Assembly (NCBI GenBank): GCA_028285595.1
Contig: JANQOW010000029.1
Span: 1 to 64,000, forward strand
Direction of reading: 5' to 3'
Length of the DNA stretch: 64,000 bases
Source: Hyphomicrobiales bacterium
Lineage (GTDB): Bacteria > Pseudomonadota > Alphaproteobacteria > Rhizobiales > CAJQND01
The notes under the pieces are model-generated. The model saw only the letters and a program-made list of their open reading frames with translations. It ran no database searches and was not told where the DNA came from. The translations under genes were made by a program, and so were the position numbers. Below are positions 35,409 to 43,985 of this stretch, one piece after another. Position 1 is the first letter of the stretch. Each line of letters begins with the position of its first letter.

Positions 35409-37202
35409 ATGCGTACGATTTTCTTCTGGCTTACGCTCTGCTTGGCCGCTGTGGCGGTCACGTCTGCTACTTACGCTGCACAAAAGCGTAACATCTCCAT
35501 CGGCACGGGCGGAGTAAAAGGCCTCTATTATCCCACCGGTGGACATATCTGCAGCGTTGTTAACGAGAAGAGAGCCAGACATGGGATCCGGTGTTCTGCA
35601 GACTCCGTTAACGAGCCCAGCGATGACAGGGGTTCCATCAGCAATTTGCAGAACCTGCGTGCAGGACAGCTTGAATTCGGGATTGCCCAATCCGTTTGGC
35701 ACTATCATGCTTACAAGGGAACGACGCGGTTTTTTAAGGACAACGGTCCGTTTCGGAAACTGCGGTCCGTATTCGCCCTCCACGCCCAACCGGTGACGCT
35801 CATTGTGCGGCGCAACGCAGGGATCAAGAGCGCCACAGACTTGCAGCAAAAGAGGGTGAATATCGGCCCTGCCGGTTCAGGAACCCGTGGCGGCTGGAAC
35901 GTGCTGCAGTCTGCCTTTGGTTGGAGCCGGCACGATTTCAAACATCAGTCGGACCTGCGCGCTGGCGATGCGGCAAATGCTCTCTGCCGCGGTGAGATCG
36001 ATGCGATGATCTACATCTCCTCTCATCCGTCGGCTCTGACAAAACAAGTGCTGACCAAGTGCAAGGCGCAACTGGCGGACATTTCCGGACCGGCCATTGA
36101 CCGCCTCGTATCGCAGAGTTCCTTCTATCGGCCTGCGCGCATTTTGCGTGGGTTTTACAACAATCGCAAAGACGTCCACACATTTGGGGTCGGCGCGACA
36201 CTCGTTACAAATGCCGATGTGCCCGAGGATATTGTGTACAACGTCGTCAAATCGGTGTTCGACGACTTGGCCGCGTTCCGCAAGCGGCATCCGATGTTTG
36301 TGAACCTTGACCCGCGTGAGATGATTAAGGACAGTCTCACCGCTCCGCTCCACAGGGGCGCCAAGCGCTACTATGCTGAACGCGGCTGGATTAAGGCTCC
36401 TGAACTCCTTGTAGACAATGCGACGAATAACCCCGAAGTTCAGACGTCGGCTGGCAATAGCGCGAAACAGAAGACGAGGCGGCCTGCGGACGCCACGGAA
36501 AAACGGGTGGCCCTGGTCATCGGCAATTCCAAGTATCAAAACGTGACCGCACTCAAAAACCCCAAACACGATGCGAAGGCGCTGTCCGGCGTCCTTGAGA
36601 GCATCGGCTATGAGGTTGAGCTCAAGCAGGATTTGAGTGGAGAAGGCTTGCGCAAGGCTCTCAGCAGGTTTGCCCGAAAGGCGAGCCAAGCGGATATCGC
36701 GGCCATCTATTTTGCCGGGCACGGCATGGAGATGAACGGTGAAAACTTCCTGATCCCGGTGGATGCCCAGCTCTCGAGCGACACGGATCTGGAGTTTGAA
36801 GCGGTCAAACTGACCTCGGTCATGCGCGCGGTCGGCGGGGCGAAGAAACTGCGCCTCATCATGCTTGATGCGTGCCGGGACAATCCCTTTGCCGCCAAGA
36901 TGCAAGTGGCCTCTGGAGCGACGCGGGCGGTCACGCGGGGTTTGGCTCGGGTCGAGCCGGCTGCGGACAATGTGCTCGTGGCTTACGCGGCCCGCGCCGG
37001 AACAGTCGCGATGGACGGCGCTGAACGCCATAGCCCGTTCGCCAAGGCGCTGCTGGAGTTCCTGCCTCAGACTGATCTGGAAGTGCGCTTGCTGTTTGGC
37101 AAGGTTCGCGATGCCGTGCGCCGCGACACAAACAACCAGCAGGTGCCATACACCTACGGCACCTTGGGCGGCGACGAGCTTTACATTGGGTCAAGCCAGT
37201 GA
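35409..37202 (+). CDS. TAXI solute-binding domain fused to a caspase-like domain, exported
   Basis: 597 residues. Signal peptide 1-23 (ending TYAAQ). Residues 27-330 are a TAXI-type TRAP binding protein: ISIGTGGVKGLYYPTGG (29-45), LRAGQLEFGIAQSVWHYHAY (83-102) and NIGPAGSGTR (151-160). A short linker (335-363) leads to a C14 caspase domain (364-597) beginning EKRVALVIGNSKYQ, with the dyad H438 (FAGHGMEM) and C489 (LDACRDNPF). AAAGGAG precedes ATG 35409. No TRAP membrane gene is adjacent, so the binding domain may sense a ligand that controls the protease in the periplasm. This is a rare architecture to my knowledge; both domain calls are strong, the role is inference. Confidence 0.9.
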   Translation: MRTIFFWLTLCLAAVAVTSATYAAQKRNISIGTGGVKGLYYPTGGHICSVVNEKRARHGIRCSADSVNEPSDDRGSISNLQNLRAGQLEFGIAQSVWHYHAYKGTTRFFKDNGPFRKLRSVFALHAQPVTLIVRRNAGIKSATDLQQKRVNIGPAGSGTRGGWNVLQSAFGWSRHDFKHQSDLRAGDAANALCRGEIDAMIYISSHPSALTKQVLTKCKAQLADISGPAIDRLVSQSSFYRPARILRGFYNNRKDVHTFGVGATLVTNADVPEDIVYNVVKSVFDDLAAFRKRHPMFVNLDPREMIKDSLTAPLHRGAKRYYAERGWIKAPELLVDNATNNPEVQTSAGNSAKQKTRRPADATEKRVALVIGNSKYQNVTALKNPKHDAKALSGVLESIGYEVELKQDLSGEGLRKALSRFARKASQADIAAIYFAGHGMEMNGENFLIPVDAQLSSDTDLEFEAVKLTSVMRAVGGAKKLRLIMLDACRDNPFAAKMQVASGATRAVTRGLARVEPAADNVLVAYAARAGTVAMDGAERHSPFAKALLEFLPQTDLEVRLLFGKVRDAVRRDTNNQQVPYTYGTLGGDELYIGSSQ

Positions 37203-37510
37203 TCCAACCGCGTGGTAATTGCTCTGTGCAGCATTAGCCTCGGGTTTGGCCGCTGCTGAGGGACGGCCTCACCGGGCCGGCAAAGCTTGAGGGCGCATGA
37301 ACCGACCCTCTGCAGGACCGAGGCCGTCCGTTCCAAGTTTCCCGCGCAAATGTTGTCAAAGACGTAAGTGCGTCCTTCACCGCTGTGCCTCACTTCACGG
37401 TAGTGCAACTCGTAAATGCATCGTGCAAGCGCAAGGGTCATAACAGGTTCGGTAAAAACCCCGATCGTTTCTTAATTGGACCTTAAGACGACGATACTAG
37501 GACGTGTGGA
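37203..37510. other. 308-base gap without a supported gene
   Basis: Nothing convincing on either strand. A minus-strand frame exists across part of it but has no ribosome site or family resemblance. The last 60 bases are A/T-rich and probably carry the promoter of the next gene. Confidence 0.3.
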
Positions 37511-37957
37511 ATGGCACGTTACAACCTGATCATTCCGCTCGTCACCGCCTTGCTCCTGGTTTTCTCCGAAGCCAGTGACAGCAAGGCCGATCCCTCTGGT
37601 TCGGAAACCTATAGCTGCGATATGGATACGGTCGACTTCCACGATTTGTACAACCATAAAGATACGAAAAAACACTTCGAAAATTATTTGGATTGCAGAG
37701 CATCACAGCCGGAGCTTTACAGCTTCATGAAGAGAAGTGGAGCGTGGCTGCAAAAGAAAAATGGTCGTTCTGAACATTGGGTGTATTTTTTTGATCACAA
37801 AATTTTAGAAGAACGGTACAATTTAAGGGTCTGCCGGATATATCATCTAAAATGTATGCTTAAGAGGCTAATTCTTCCAAAACACAAGAACTTTCTCTTG
37901 CTGTATGATGAAGATAACGTGCTTGAGGGGTTCAGTATCGAGGGCCTGAGATTATAG
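37511..37957 (+). CDS. exported protein of unknown function
   Basis: 148 residues. An N-terminal signal peptide (IIPLVTALLLVFSEASDSKA) is followed by a polar, Lys/His/Tyr-rich body with cysteines at CDMD, LDCR, RVCR and LKCM that could form two disulfides in the periplasm. No family recognised. Its A/T-richer codons differ from the core genes, hinting at recent acquisition. It lies in an island of unknown small genes downstream of the caspase fusion. Confidence 0.5.
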   Translation: MARYNLIIPLVTALLLVFSEASDSKADPSGSETYSCDMDTVDFHDLYNHKDTKKHFENYLDCRASQPELYSFMKRSGAWLQKKNGRSEHWVYFFDHKILEERYNLRVCRIYHLKCMLKRLILPKHKNFLLLYDEDNVLEGFSIEGLRL

Positions 37958-38339
37958 CGCTCTGATCAACGGTTTTGATCCACCATGACTTGAAGCGCGA
38001 ACCCGTTCGGCCAAGCACAAAAGAGGCATGGCCCTGGGATACTCATGCGCCGGGAAGACCGTAAGAGCAGTCCATTTCTTTTGGGACGGCTTACCGCAAC
38101 GCATCCATAAAGGTCACTCATCGGGACAGAACTCCTTGTACCGAACCATGAAAAGACGTGGCCGTTTAACATCTGATACCAAACAGTTGACCCTGATTTC
38201 GACCCGCCACTAGATTTATTGCCCGAACGCAGCTGGGCATTACTTACGCCTACCCCGGTATGAACTGTGCTGCTGGCCAATCAACAGTGTCCGCTAAAGC
38301 GAATATGTGCTAATATTTCAAAAAACGGGAGGACATATT
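37958..38339. other. 382-base gap before the laminin-like VPxPA gene
   Basis: No gene could be supported on either strand; several short frames lack ribosome sites. The sequence ahead of 38326 is A/T-rich and the gene start is preceded by GGGAGGA. Confidence 0.3.
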
Positions 38340-39011
38340 ATGAAGCATAGTCTTTGGGTTGTCGCAGTTGCGATGCTGGTTTGGTTCAGCGCACCTTTGG
38401 CTGCAGCCACAATAACCAATACCTTCGATACGGATCAGCAGGGCTGGACTGGGAACCCTGGCCAAGGAACGCTTGCCTACTTCGCCACAGGCGGCAATCC
38501 GGACGGGCACATTCGGATCTCAGATTCTGGTGGTGGCATCAACAACGGCTTCGGCTCCGGGGCATTTTTCGGCCCTGATTTTCTTGGGGATCTCTCTGCC
38601 TTTGATGGCGGCACGCTATCGCTCGATATGGCGACGTTTTTCAGAGGCGGCGGCGTATTCGCCTCTTTTGGCACTGTGCTGCTCTATACCGGGGGGAGCA
38701 ATGTTGCCACAGCAACGGCGGATATGGGCGACCCGCCGGGCGGTTCCGGCGTTTGGAGCCCCTTTGCGGTGAGTTTCGATGCCTCAACCTTTGGCGTGAG
38801 CGACCTGGTTTGGGCAGGCCTTTTGGGCAATGTCACCGGGTTTGCCATTGCAACTGATGCTTTCGATGGCGGTGATACCATTGGGATCGACAATGTGAGT
38901 CTCGTTTCTGCGGAAGTGCCAATCCCGGCCGCGCTGCCCTTGCTGGCCGGTGGGCTCGGCCTGTTGGGCCTCCTGGGCTGGCGCAGGAGGCGCTCTGCTC
39001 AGCCGATCTAG
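38340..39011 (+). CDS. exported laminin-B-like protein with VPIPA C-terminal sorting tail
   Basis: 223 residues from ATG 38340 behind GGGAGGA. Signal peptide to about residue 22 (FSAPLAAA). The body, starting TITNTFDTDQQGWTG and GNPDGHIRISDSGGG, resembles the laminin B (domain IV) fold seen in bacterial secreted proteins. The tail VPIPAALPLLAGGLGLLGLL then WRRRR is a PEP/VPxPA-CTERM anchor processed by an exosortase. It is the second such protein in the window. Confidence 0.85.
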   Translation: MKHSLWVVAVAMLVWFSAPLAAATITNTFDTDQQGWTGNPGQGTLAYFATGGNPDGHIRISDSGGGINNGFGSGAFFGPDFLGDLSAFDGGTLSLDMATFFRGGGVFASFGTVLLYTGGSNVATATADMGDPPGGSGVWSPFAVSFDASTFGVSDLVWAGLLGNVTGFAIATDAFDGGDTIGIDNVSLVSAEVPIPAALPLLAGGLGLLGLLGWRRRRSAQPI

Positions 39012-39050
39012 AGCATCACACATGTCAATTCACGGAAAGGGCGTTTAGCT

Positions 39051-39365
39051 CTAACCCTGCTCCCGTTTGAAGCGATCAAAGAAAAATGTGGCCAACTCTA
39101 AGTTGGTCCACTTTCTTTCAAGTTCCGGGAAATAGATATCGGTCGTTCGGGGGACAACTCCGAACTCGCCATCTTCTGACACGATCACAAATGTATCTTC
39201 ATCAGCTACGCCCAAGTGGGGCGGTTCGGCATAAATCAATGCACTCTCAAGTTCCTTGAAGCCGTCCAGGTCGACAAGAGTTTCTTTGTTGATGTTGTGT
39301 GGGCGCGTGCCATCCCGGATCTCGATCAATAGATACATCAGACTCTGGCCAGAAACCTTTTCCAT
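39051..39365 (-). CDS. small acidic protein of unknown function
   Basis: 104 residues from ATG 39365, which follows GGAAAGG; the frame can be extended to a GTG at 39404. The product is acidic and begins MEKVSGQSLMYLLIEIRDG. No family recognised. Its size and charge would fit an immunity or regulatory protein, but that is only a resemblance. The 373 bases from 39366 to 39738 hold nothing I can support. Confidence 0.45.
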   Translation of the reverse strand: MEKVSGQSLMYLLIEIRDGTRPHNINKETLVDLDGFKELESALIYAEPPHLGVADEDTFVIVSEDGEFGVVPRTTDIYFPELERKWTNLELATFFFDRFKREQG

Positions 39366-39738
39366 AACCCTTTCCACGTCTAAGGCGCTCGAGCGCAGGA
39401 CCACTCGTTAGCCTGGCGAAACCTGATGATCCCAACAGCTGCGCCAATAGACAGGGCTCATCACAATCAAGGCCAATTTGTATTTGTTCGTTCCATGAGT
39501 TCCAAGAACTTGGCCCCAAACGACAGTCTAAAGACAGGAGGCGAACGATCCTGCCAAGCAAGATACCCACCACGCCCGATTATAGTGAATTTGAAGCCAG
39601 CGATGACGAATGTTGAAACCAAGAAACCGACAGCACCGCAAATGTTTGTTACGGCGTTGATTTCTGAAAGCGGTGCGCTCTTCTTTCGGGGCGATGGGGC
39701 AATCTCGATGGGCTACCGGCCCTTTGCAGGGCAGCGCA

Positions 39739-40881
39739 CTATCGCCTCCCCAAGCCGGATCGTGCGGCGAGAGCCTCCCCTCGCCGCGCGGTCACCTGCA
39801 GGTCCTGCATGCGAAACGCTTCCCATCTTTCAAGCCTGTCTGCGGGAAAGGGTTTGTCCGATCGCCAGTCCTTCAACGCCTCCGCCAGTAGGGCTGCGTC
39901 TCCAAAAGCCTTCGAGGTCCCGGCAGCCGTATGAGGGCGGACCGTTCCGGCCGCATCGCCCATCAGAAGAGCGCGCCCATGCACACGCGGCTGGGGCGCA
40001 ACATCCTGCACGGGCTGCATGAAGAGACGCGAGGCTGCCACAAGATCTCCGAACGGCGGCGGCAGAGTGAGAGCAGCCCTCTCGTTCATCTCATGCGCCA
40101 CGCCCGCGGCCACGTCATCTGCTGGCAGAAACGAGCGATAACGCGTGCCCGACGTGCCCGTGAGCACCCTCTCCAACTCCTCCTCAGGGGTGTTCACATA
40201 CCAAACCCAGTTGACCCGCCGCTGGCCCGGCTCCGTCGCGCCCTCAGCGCCCGGAACCAGGTAGCACAGCATCTGCATGCCCGGATCAACAAAAGAGGTG
40301 AACCGCTCGGCCAGCACGTCCACCAGCCCTGGAGGCAAGCTGTCCTCATCTTCCAATCCGCGCCAGGCGACGTAGCCGCTGTAGTGGGCACGGGCTTCTT
40401 CACCTGAAAGGAGGTGCCGCGCGGCTGAGTTCACCCCATCTGCCGCGACCAATATGTCCGTGAACGCGCAGTGCCCATCGGCGAAGGTTGCCTTGATCCC
40501 ATCTGAGACTTCTGAAAGATCCGTCAGGCGGCTGTTCTGACGGTAACAGTCAGCGCCCAGATGCGTCTTCAAGGTACGGTAGAGCGTATCCCACGCCGTC
40601 ATCAGCTGGGGTGCCGGGCTGGTCTGCATGCGCCCGTCCCGTGTGAGCATAACGCGCTCGCGCAGCGCAACACACACCGTGCGCGTGCTCACGCCTATGC
40701 GATCCAAGAGCGCATCGACCTCAGGCTGCATCACGACGCCGGCTCCGCGCGCCTGCATTTCGCCCGCCGATCGCTCGTATACGGCAATCTCGGCTCCCAG
40801 ACGGTCGCGCAGCTCAATGGCCGCGGCCAAGCCGCCGACCGACCCCCCCACGATGGCGGCGGAGAAGGGTGCGCTTGCCAT
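39739..40881 (-). CDS. FAD-dependent monooxygenase
   Basis: 380 residues. The Rossmann FAD motif GGSVGGLAAAIELRDRLG near residue 12, the VAADGVNS motif in the middle and the second FAD motif GDAAGTVRPHTAAG near 313 are those of single-component aromatic hydroxylases (salicylate/hydroxybenzoate hydroxylase group). It would insert one oxygen atom into an aromatic or related substrate using NAD(P)H. It follows the TrxB-like gene by three bases on the same strand, divergent from the HxlR regulator that may control both. Confidence 0.88.
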   Translation of the reverse strand: MASAPFSAAIVGGSVGGLAAAIELRDRLGAEIAVYERSAGEMQARGAGVVMQPEVDALLDRIGVSTRTVCVALRERVMLTRDGRMQTSPAPQLMTAWDTLYRTLKTHLGADCYRQNSRLTDLSEVSDGIKATFADGHCAFTDILVAADGVNSAARHLLSGEEARAHYSGYVAWRGLEDEDSLPPGLVDVLAERFTSFVDPGMQMLCYLVPGAEGATEPGQRRVNWVWYVNTPEEELERVLTGTSGTRYRSFLPADDVAAGVAHEMNERAALTLPPPFGDLVAASRLFMQPVQDVAPQPRVHGRALLMGDAAGTVRPHTAAGTSKAFGDAALLAEALKDWRSDKPFPADRLERWEAFRMQDLQVTARRGEALAARSGLGRR

Positions 40882-40884
40882 GGC

Positions 40885-42171
40885 TCAGCCCTCCTCCAAG
40901 AAGCGATGAACAAAGGAGACGGCCATGGCGCCTTCGCCCACAGCCGTCGCCACGCGTTTGATGGAGCGGTGGCGCACGTCGCCGGCCGCGAAAGAGCCCG
41001 GCACGCTGGTCTCCAGATAGTACGGAGCCCGCTCCAGCGGCCAACAGTCCGGCAGTTTGCCCTCTGTGATGAGATCGGAGCCTGTGACAAGATATCCCGC
41101 GCTGTCGCGCACAATGAGCGTGTCCTTCGCCCACTCAGTATGAGGCACGCCGCCGATGGCGACGAACAGGCGCCCCGTATCTTCCCAGCTCACGGTTCCG
41201 TCAGGCGAGGTCACGGCCACCTTGCGAAGCGTTTCATCCCCGTCGAGCCCGGAGATCTCGCTGCAATAGCGCACCTCCACGTTCGGCGTGCTCTTGATCC
41301 TGTCAATCAGGTAGGATGACATGGACGTTGAGAGAGCGTGGTTGCGCACCAACATGGAGACCTTCGCCGCGTGCTCGGCGAGATGCATGACGGCTTGGCC
41401 GGCTGAGTTTCCGCCACCAACGACGAAGACGTGCTCGCCTGAGCAGTACGGGGCCTCGCTCGCTCCTGCGCCGTAGTAAACGCCGCCGCCGAGAAAGTCC
41501 GCCTCACGCTCAACGCCGAGGCGTCGCCAGTCCACCCCAGTGGCGCAGATATTGGAGCGGGCGATCATTTCTCCGCCGTCTGCCAGATCGACCCAAATCT
41601 TCCCGTCGCGAAACTCGGCCTTCACGCCCTCTCGCATCACCAGGATTTCGACGCCGAACTTCAAGGCCTGCTGGCGGGCCCGCTCGGCAAGATCGGCGCC
41701 GGCGATGCCCTCCGGAAACCCGAGATAGTTCTCGATCATGGAGGTCGTTCCGGCCTGCCCGCCCACCGCGCCGCGCTCGATGAGAACGGTCTTAAGGCCT
41801 TCAGACGCGGCATAGACCGCTGCTGATAAGCCCGCGGGGCCTGCTCCGTAGATCGAGACATCGTATTCCCGCAGTCTTGGGTTTGTGACGAACCCCAGAG
41901 CTGCGGCAACGTCCTTCAGCGTGGGCGCAGAGAGGAGCGTCCCATCAGGGGTCACAAGGACCGGAAGGCGAAGGTTCCCGGTGGCCGGAAGACCGAGCTG
42001 CTGTGCACAGTCTTCGTCCGAGCTCATCTCTATCCATTTAAACTCGACGACCGAGCGCTTCAGGAAATCCCTAATCTCATAACCGCGCGCATCGTCGAGG
42101 CGTCCGTACAAGCAGATCATGGGTGGACGGCCGGCCTTAGTTTCTGAGCTCGTTCTGCTGTGGGGTTGCAT
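40885..42171 (-). CDS. thioredoxin-reductase-like FAD protein with Grx-like head, lacking redox CxxC motifs
   Basis: 428 residues. Residues 18-95 form a glutaredoxin-like domain in which the CxxC is replaced by GRLDD. From 105 the chain is a TrxB-like flavoprotein: YGAGPAGLSAAVYAASEG (108-125), NADPH motif VVGGGNSAGQAVMHLAEHAA (250-269) and C-terminal GSFAAGDVR. The disulfide CATC of real TrxB is absent; the matching place reads GASEAP (236-241). It is therefore unlikely to reduce thioredoxin and resembles Fnr/TrxR-like proteins that pass electrons elsewhere, perhaps to the monooxygenase encoded downstream. Confidence 0.85.
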   Translation of the reverse strand: MQPHSRTSSETKAGRPPMICLYGRLDDARGYEIRDFLKRSVVEFKWIEMSSDEDCAQQLGLPATGNLRLPVLVTPDGTLLSAPTLKDVAAALGFVTNPRLREYDVSIYGAGPAGLSAAVYAASEGLKTVLIERGAVGGQAGTTSMIENYLGFPEGIAGADLAERARQQALKFGVEILVMREGVKAEFRDGKIWVDLADGGEMIARSNICATGVDWRRLGVEREADFLGGGVYYGAGASEAPYCSGEHVFVVGGGNSAGQAVMHLAEHAAKVSMLVRNHALSTSMSSYLIDRIKSTPNVEVRYCSEISGLDGDETLRKVAVTSPDGTVSWEDTGRLFVAIGGVPHTEWAKDTLIVRDSAGYLVTGSDLITEGKLPDCWPLERAPYYLETSVPGSFAAGDVRHRSIKRVATAVGEGAMAVSFVHRFLEEG

Positions 42172-42246
42172 GGGGTTCTATCAGGGGTCCGTGGAGGTGG
42201 CAGATGACGGCGGGACCCTATCAATTAGGAAACAAAAGTTATAGTA

Positions 42247-42271
42247 GTCACCTTGAGGTAACCTAAAAGGT
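42247..42271 (+). promoter_or_regulatory. probable HxlR operator
   Basis: Two adjoining imperfect inverted repeats, GTCACC-TTGA-GGTAAC (42247-42262) and ACCT-AAA-AGGT (42261-42271), lie in the 106-base divergent gap and overlap the ribosome site of the HxlR gene. Their form matches HxlR-family sites built on ACCT/AGGT halves, suggesting autoregulation and control of the divergent flavoprotein pair. Confidence 0.5.
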
Positions 42272-42277
42272 GCGACC

Positions 42278-42685
42278 ATGGCGGATCAGCCGGAAGCAAA
42301 TTCTTCTAACAAGGCACTTAACGAGGAGACCGTGTTCCACACGCGGTATCCATCGCGGCGCCTTCTTGATCTGATTGCAAACCGATGGACGCCGATCGTG
42401 CTGTTCTGCCTTGCTTCGGGGACGCGGCACTACGGACAGATGCACCGCCGCATACCCGGCATCTCCAAGAAGATGCTGTCCCAGGTCCTGCGAAAACTGG
42501 AAGGCGACGGTTTGGTTCACAGAGAGGTCTATCGAGCCGTTCCTCCAAAGACCGATTACGAACTAACTGCGCTTGGGTGGAAGATGTACGAGCCGGTGCG
42601 AGCGCTTTGCACATGGGCCGTGGAGAACGCGGACGTGTTCGACCAGATCGAACGCAACCGAGCGGCCTCCTCAGCCTCACGGTGA
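42278..42685 (+). CDS. HxlR family transcriptional regulator
   Basis: 135 residues. The HxlR winged helix is clear: LLDLIANRWTPIVLFCLASG, RHYGQMHRRIPGISKKMLSQ and the wing LVHREVYRAVPPKTDYELT, then LGWKMYEPV. Such proteins respond to electrophiles or redox signals, sometimes through cysteines; one Cys lies in helix 1 region and another in the last helix. It is divergent from the TrxB-like/monooxygenase pair, its likely target. Confidence 0.92.
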   Translation: MADQPEANSSNKALNEETVFHTRYPSRRLLDLIANRWTPIVLFCLASGTRHYGQMHRRIPGISKKMLSQVLRKLEGDGLVHREVYRAVPPKTDYELTALGWKMYEPVRALCTWAVENADVFDQIERNRAASSASR

Positions 42686-42731
42686 CGGTACGCCGTTTTC
42701 TCGTCCAACACGCAGACGATGTGAGCCCACT

Positions 42732-43175
42732 CTAGCGGATGCTTCGGGCAGCACCGAGGCGTGCGTCCTCGTTTTGACTTTGGCTCTTGCTCTGAAGCAG
42801 TGCGGTGAAAATGTCAGTGTAGATAGGGAACGTTAGTCCCGGCATTTCAAGAGCGTCGGCCAAACCAACCCATCTGAGCTCGCTATGCTCCTGCCCAAGG
42901 TTGACCGGCTCCTGCTCCCATTTGTCGATCGCAAAGAAATGGAAAGTCTCCTTGCCACAGTTGAAGCGGAACGTGTCGAGCTGGCGCCACGACGTTGGAA
43001 CCACCCTGATCTCTTCCGCGAGCTCACGCACTAGCGCCTCTTCAAAGGTCTCGCCATCTTCAACGTGTCCGCCAGGAAAACTCCAGGTATCGGGATAGCT
43101 TGACCGGCTCTTGGAGCGGCGCGCAAGGAGGATACTTCCTCGCTCCAAAAGCAGTCCATTTACAATATCAGGCAT
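42732..43175 (-). CDS. NUDIX hydrolase
   Basis: 147 residues from ATG 43175 (the open frame extends 66 codons further without support). The Nudix box GGHVEDGETFEEALVREL then AEEIRV occupies residues 35-58 and keeps the catalytic RE..EE residues. It should hydrolyse a nucleoside diphosphate linked to another moiety; MutT-like or ADP-ribose-type substrates are possible. No obvious operon partner. The region 43176-43574 (about 400 bases) upstream shows no gene. Confidence 0.9.
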   Translation of the reverse strand: MPDIVNGLLLERGSILLARRSKSRSSYPDTWSFPGGHVEDGETFEEALVRELAEEIRVVPTSWRQLDTFRFNCGKETFHFFAIDKWEQEPVNLGQEHSELRWVGLADALEMPGLTFPIYTDIFTALLQSKSQSQNEDARLGAARSIR

Positions 43176-43574
43176 TCCTGCCGCACCCACACCGCATCCC
43201 ACATCACTGGCTGAGCCTATCACGCCCGCCGTGCAATCTTGAACCTGAAAGGCGGTCGTTGAACTTGCGGTCGGAGTGGCGAGAATTGACCCGCTGGGGT
43301 CAGGTCGTCCGCCCTTTGCATCGCCGGGAGCGGATGCTTTGGGCTGTGAGTTCAATGGGTCGTCGCAACACATGCATTTAATCGCTCAGCCGGGGTTTGA
43401 TAGTCCAGGGTTTTTCGAGGTCTCTCGGTGTTACGTGCGCAGGGCGACTTCGCGCCAATCATTGCCGTCGCCCGCCCGGCTGGCCAACGCTACGAGGCAG
43501 GCCAGCCTACCGCTGTTTCAATACCATGTCAGATCCTGACTATGGAACTGGACCACCATAGGGGAGCCACTCAC

Positions 43575-43807
43575 TCGCGCGTCCAGTGGTCAGTCAACGA
43601 TGTGCCAGTTAGGGCTATTCATCCGGGAAGCGCCATCACTAGAAGGGTGTTCCAATCAAATTTCCGGTTTTCAAGATCAGGCTTTTCTTGCTCCAACTCG
43701 CGGTCTTGCAGTGACGACCACTTGCTAAGCAGGCCTTGCGCAAGCGCTGCACGAACGGATTCAGGAATGGCTTCATTCGACAGAAGATTTGTATCTCTTT
43801 TGTTCGC
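43575..43807 (-). pseudogene. decayed third copy of the trypsin-array N-terminus
   Basis: Reading leftward, this stretch repeats the first 80 codons of the neighbouring 431-residue gene at a constant offset of 1362 bases. The start codon is GCG instead of ATG (43805-43807). The frame then runs NKRDTNLLSNEAIPESVRAA and so on until a TGA at 43619-43621 replaces residue 63; similarity continues past it (IALTGTSLTDHWTRE) to a second stop. It is plainly a dead remnant of another array unit. Confidence 0.85.
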
Positions 43808-43985
43808 TTCGAATCTTTCCCAGCGCGACCGACCGCGCAGATGCCGGGGCTGTCGCGGTCGGCAACTTGCGCGTCAGTTGGCGCTCATGGTTTCGCTTAC
43901 CCAATTGAAAACGGACGAGACACGCGTGTAGACACCGTACTTGTGGGGCAATCCACAGCCGTGACCCCAACTCACGATCCCTTGT
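43630..43985. repeat. direct repeat copy 1 of the trypsin array
   Basis: Matches 44992-45347 at a fixed offset of 1362 bases, covering the C-terminal codons of a trypsin domain, the intergenic spacer and the N-terminal codons of the next unit. By eye the match is high (about four bases in five or better), and marks a tandem unit of 1.36 kb. Confidence 0.8.

Noticed and set aside
43773..43970. Two similar 65-codon minus-strand frames (here and at 45135-45332)
   Set aside because: They are shadows in another frame of the duplicated trypsin array; their similarity reflects the DNA repeat, not a small gene family.
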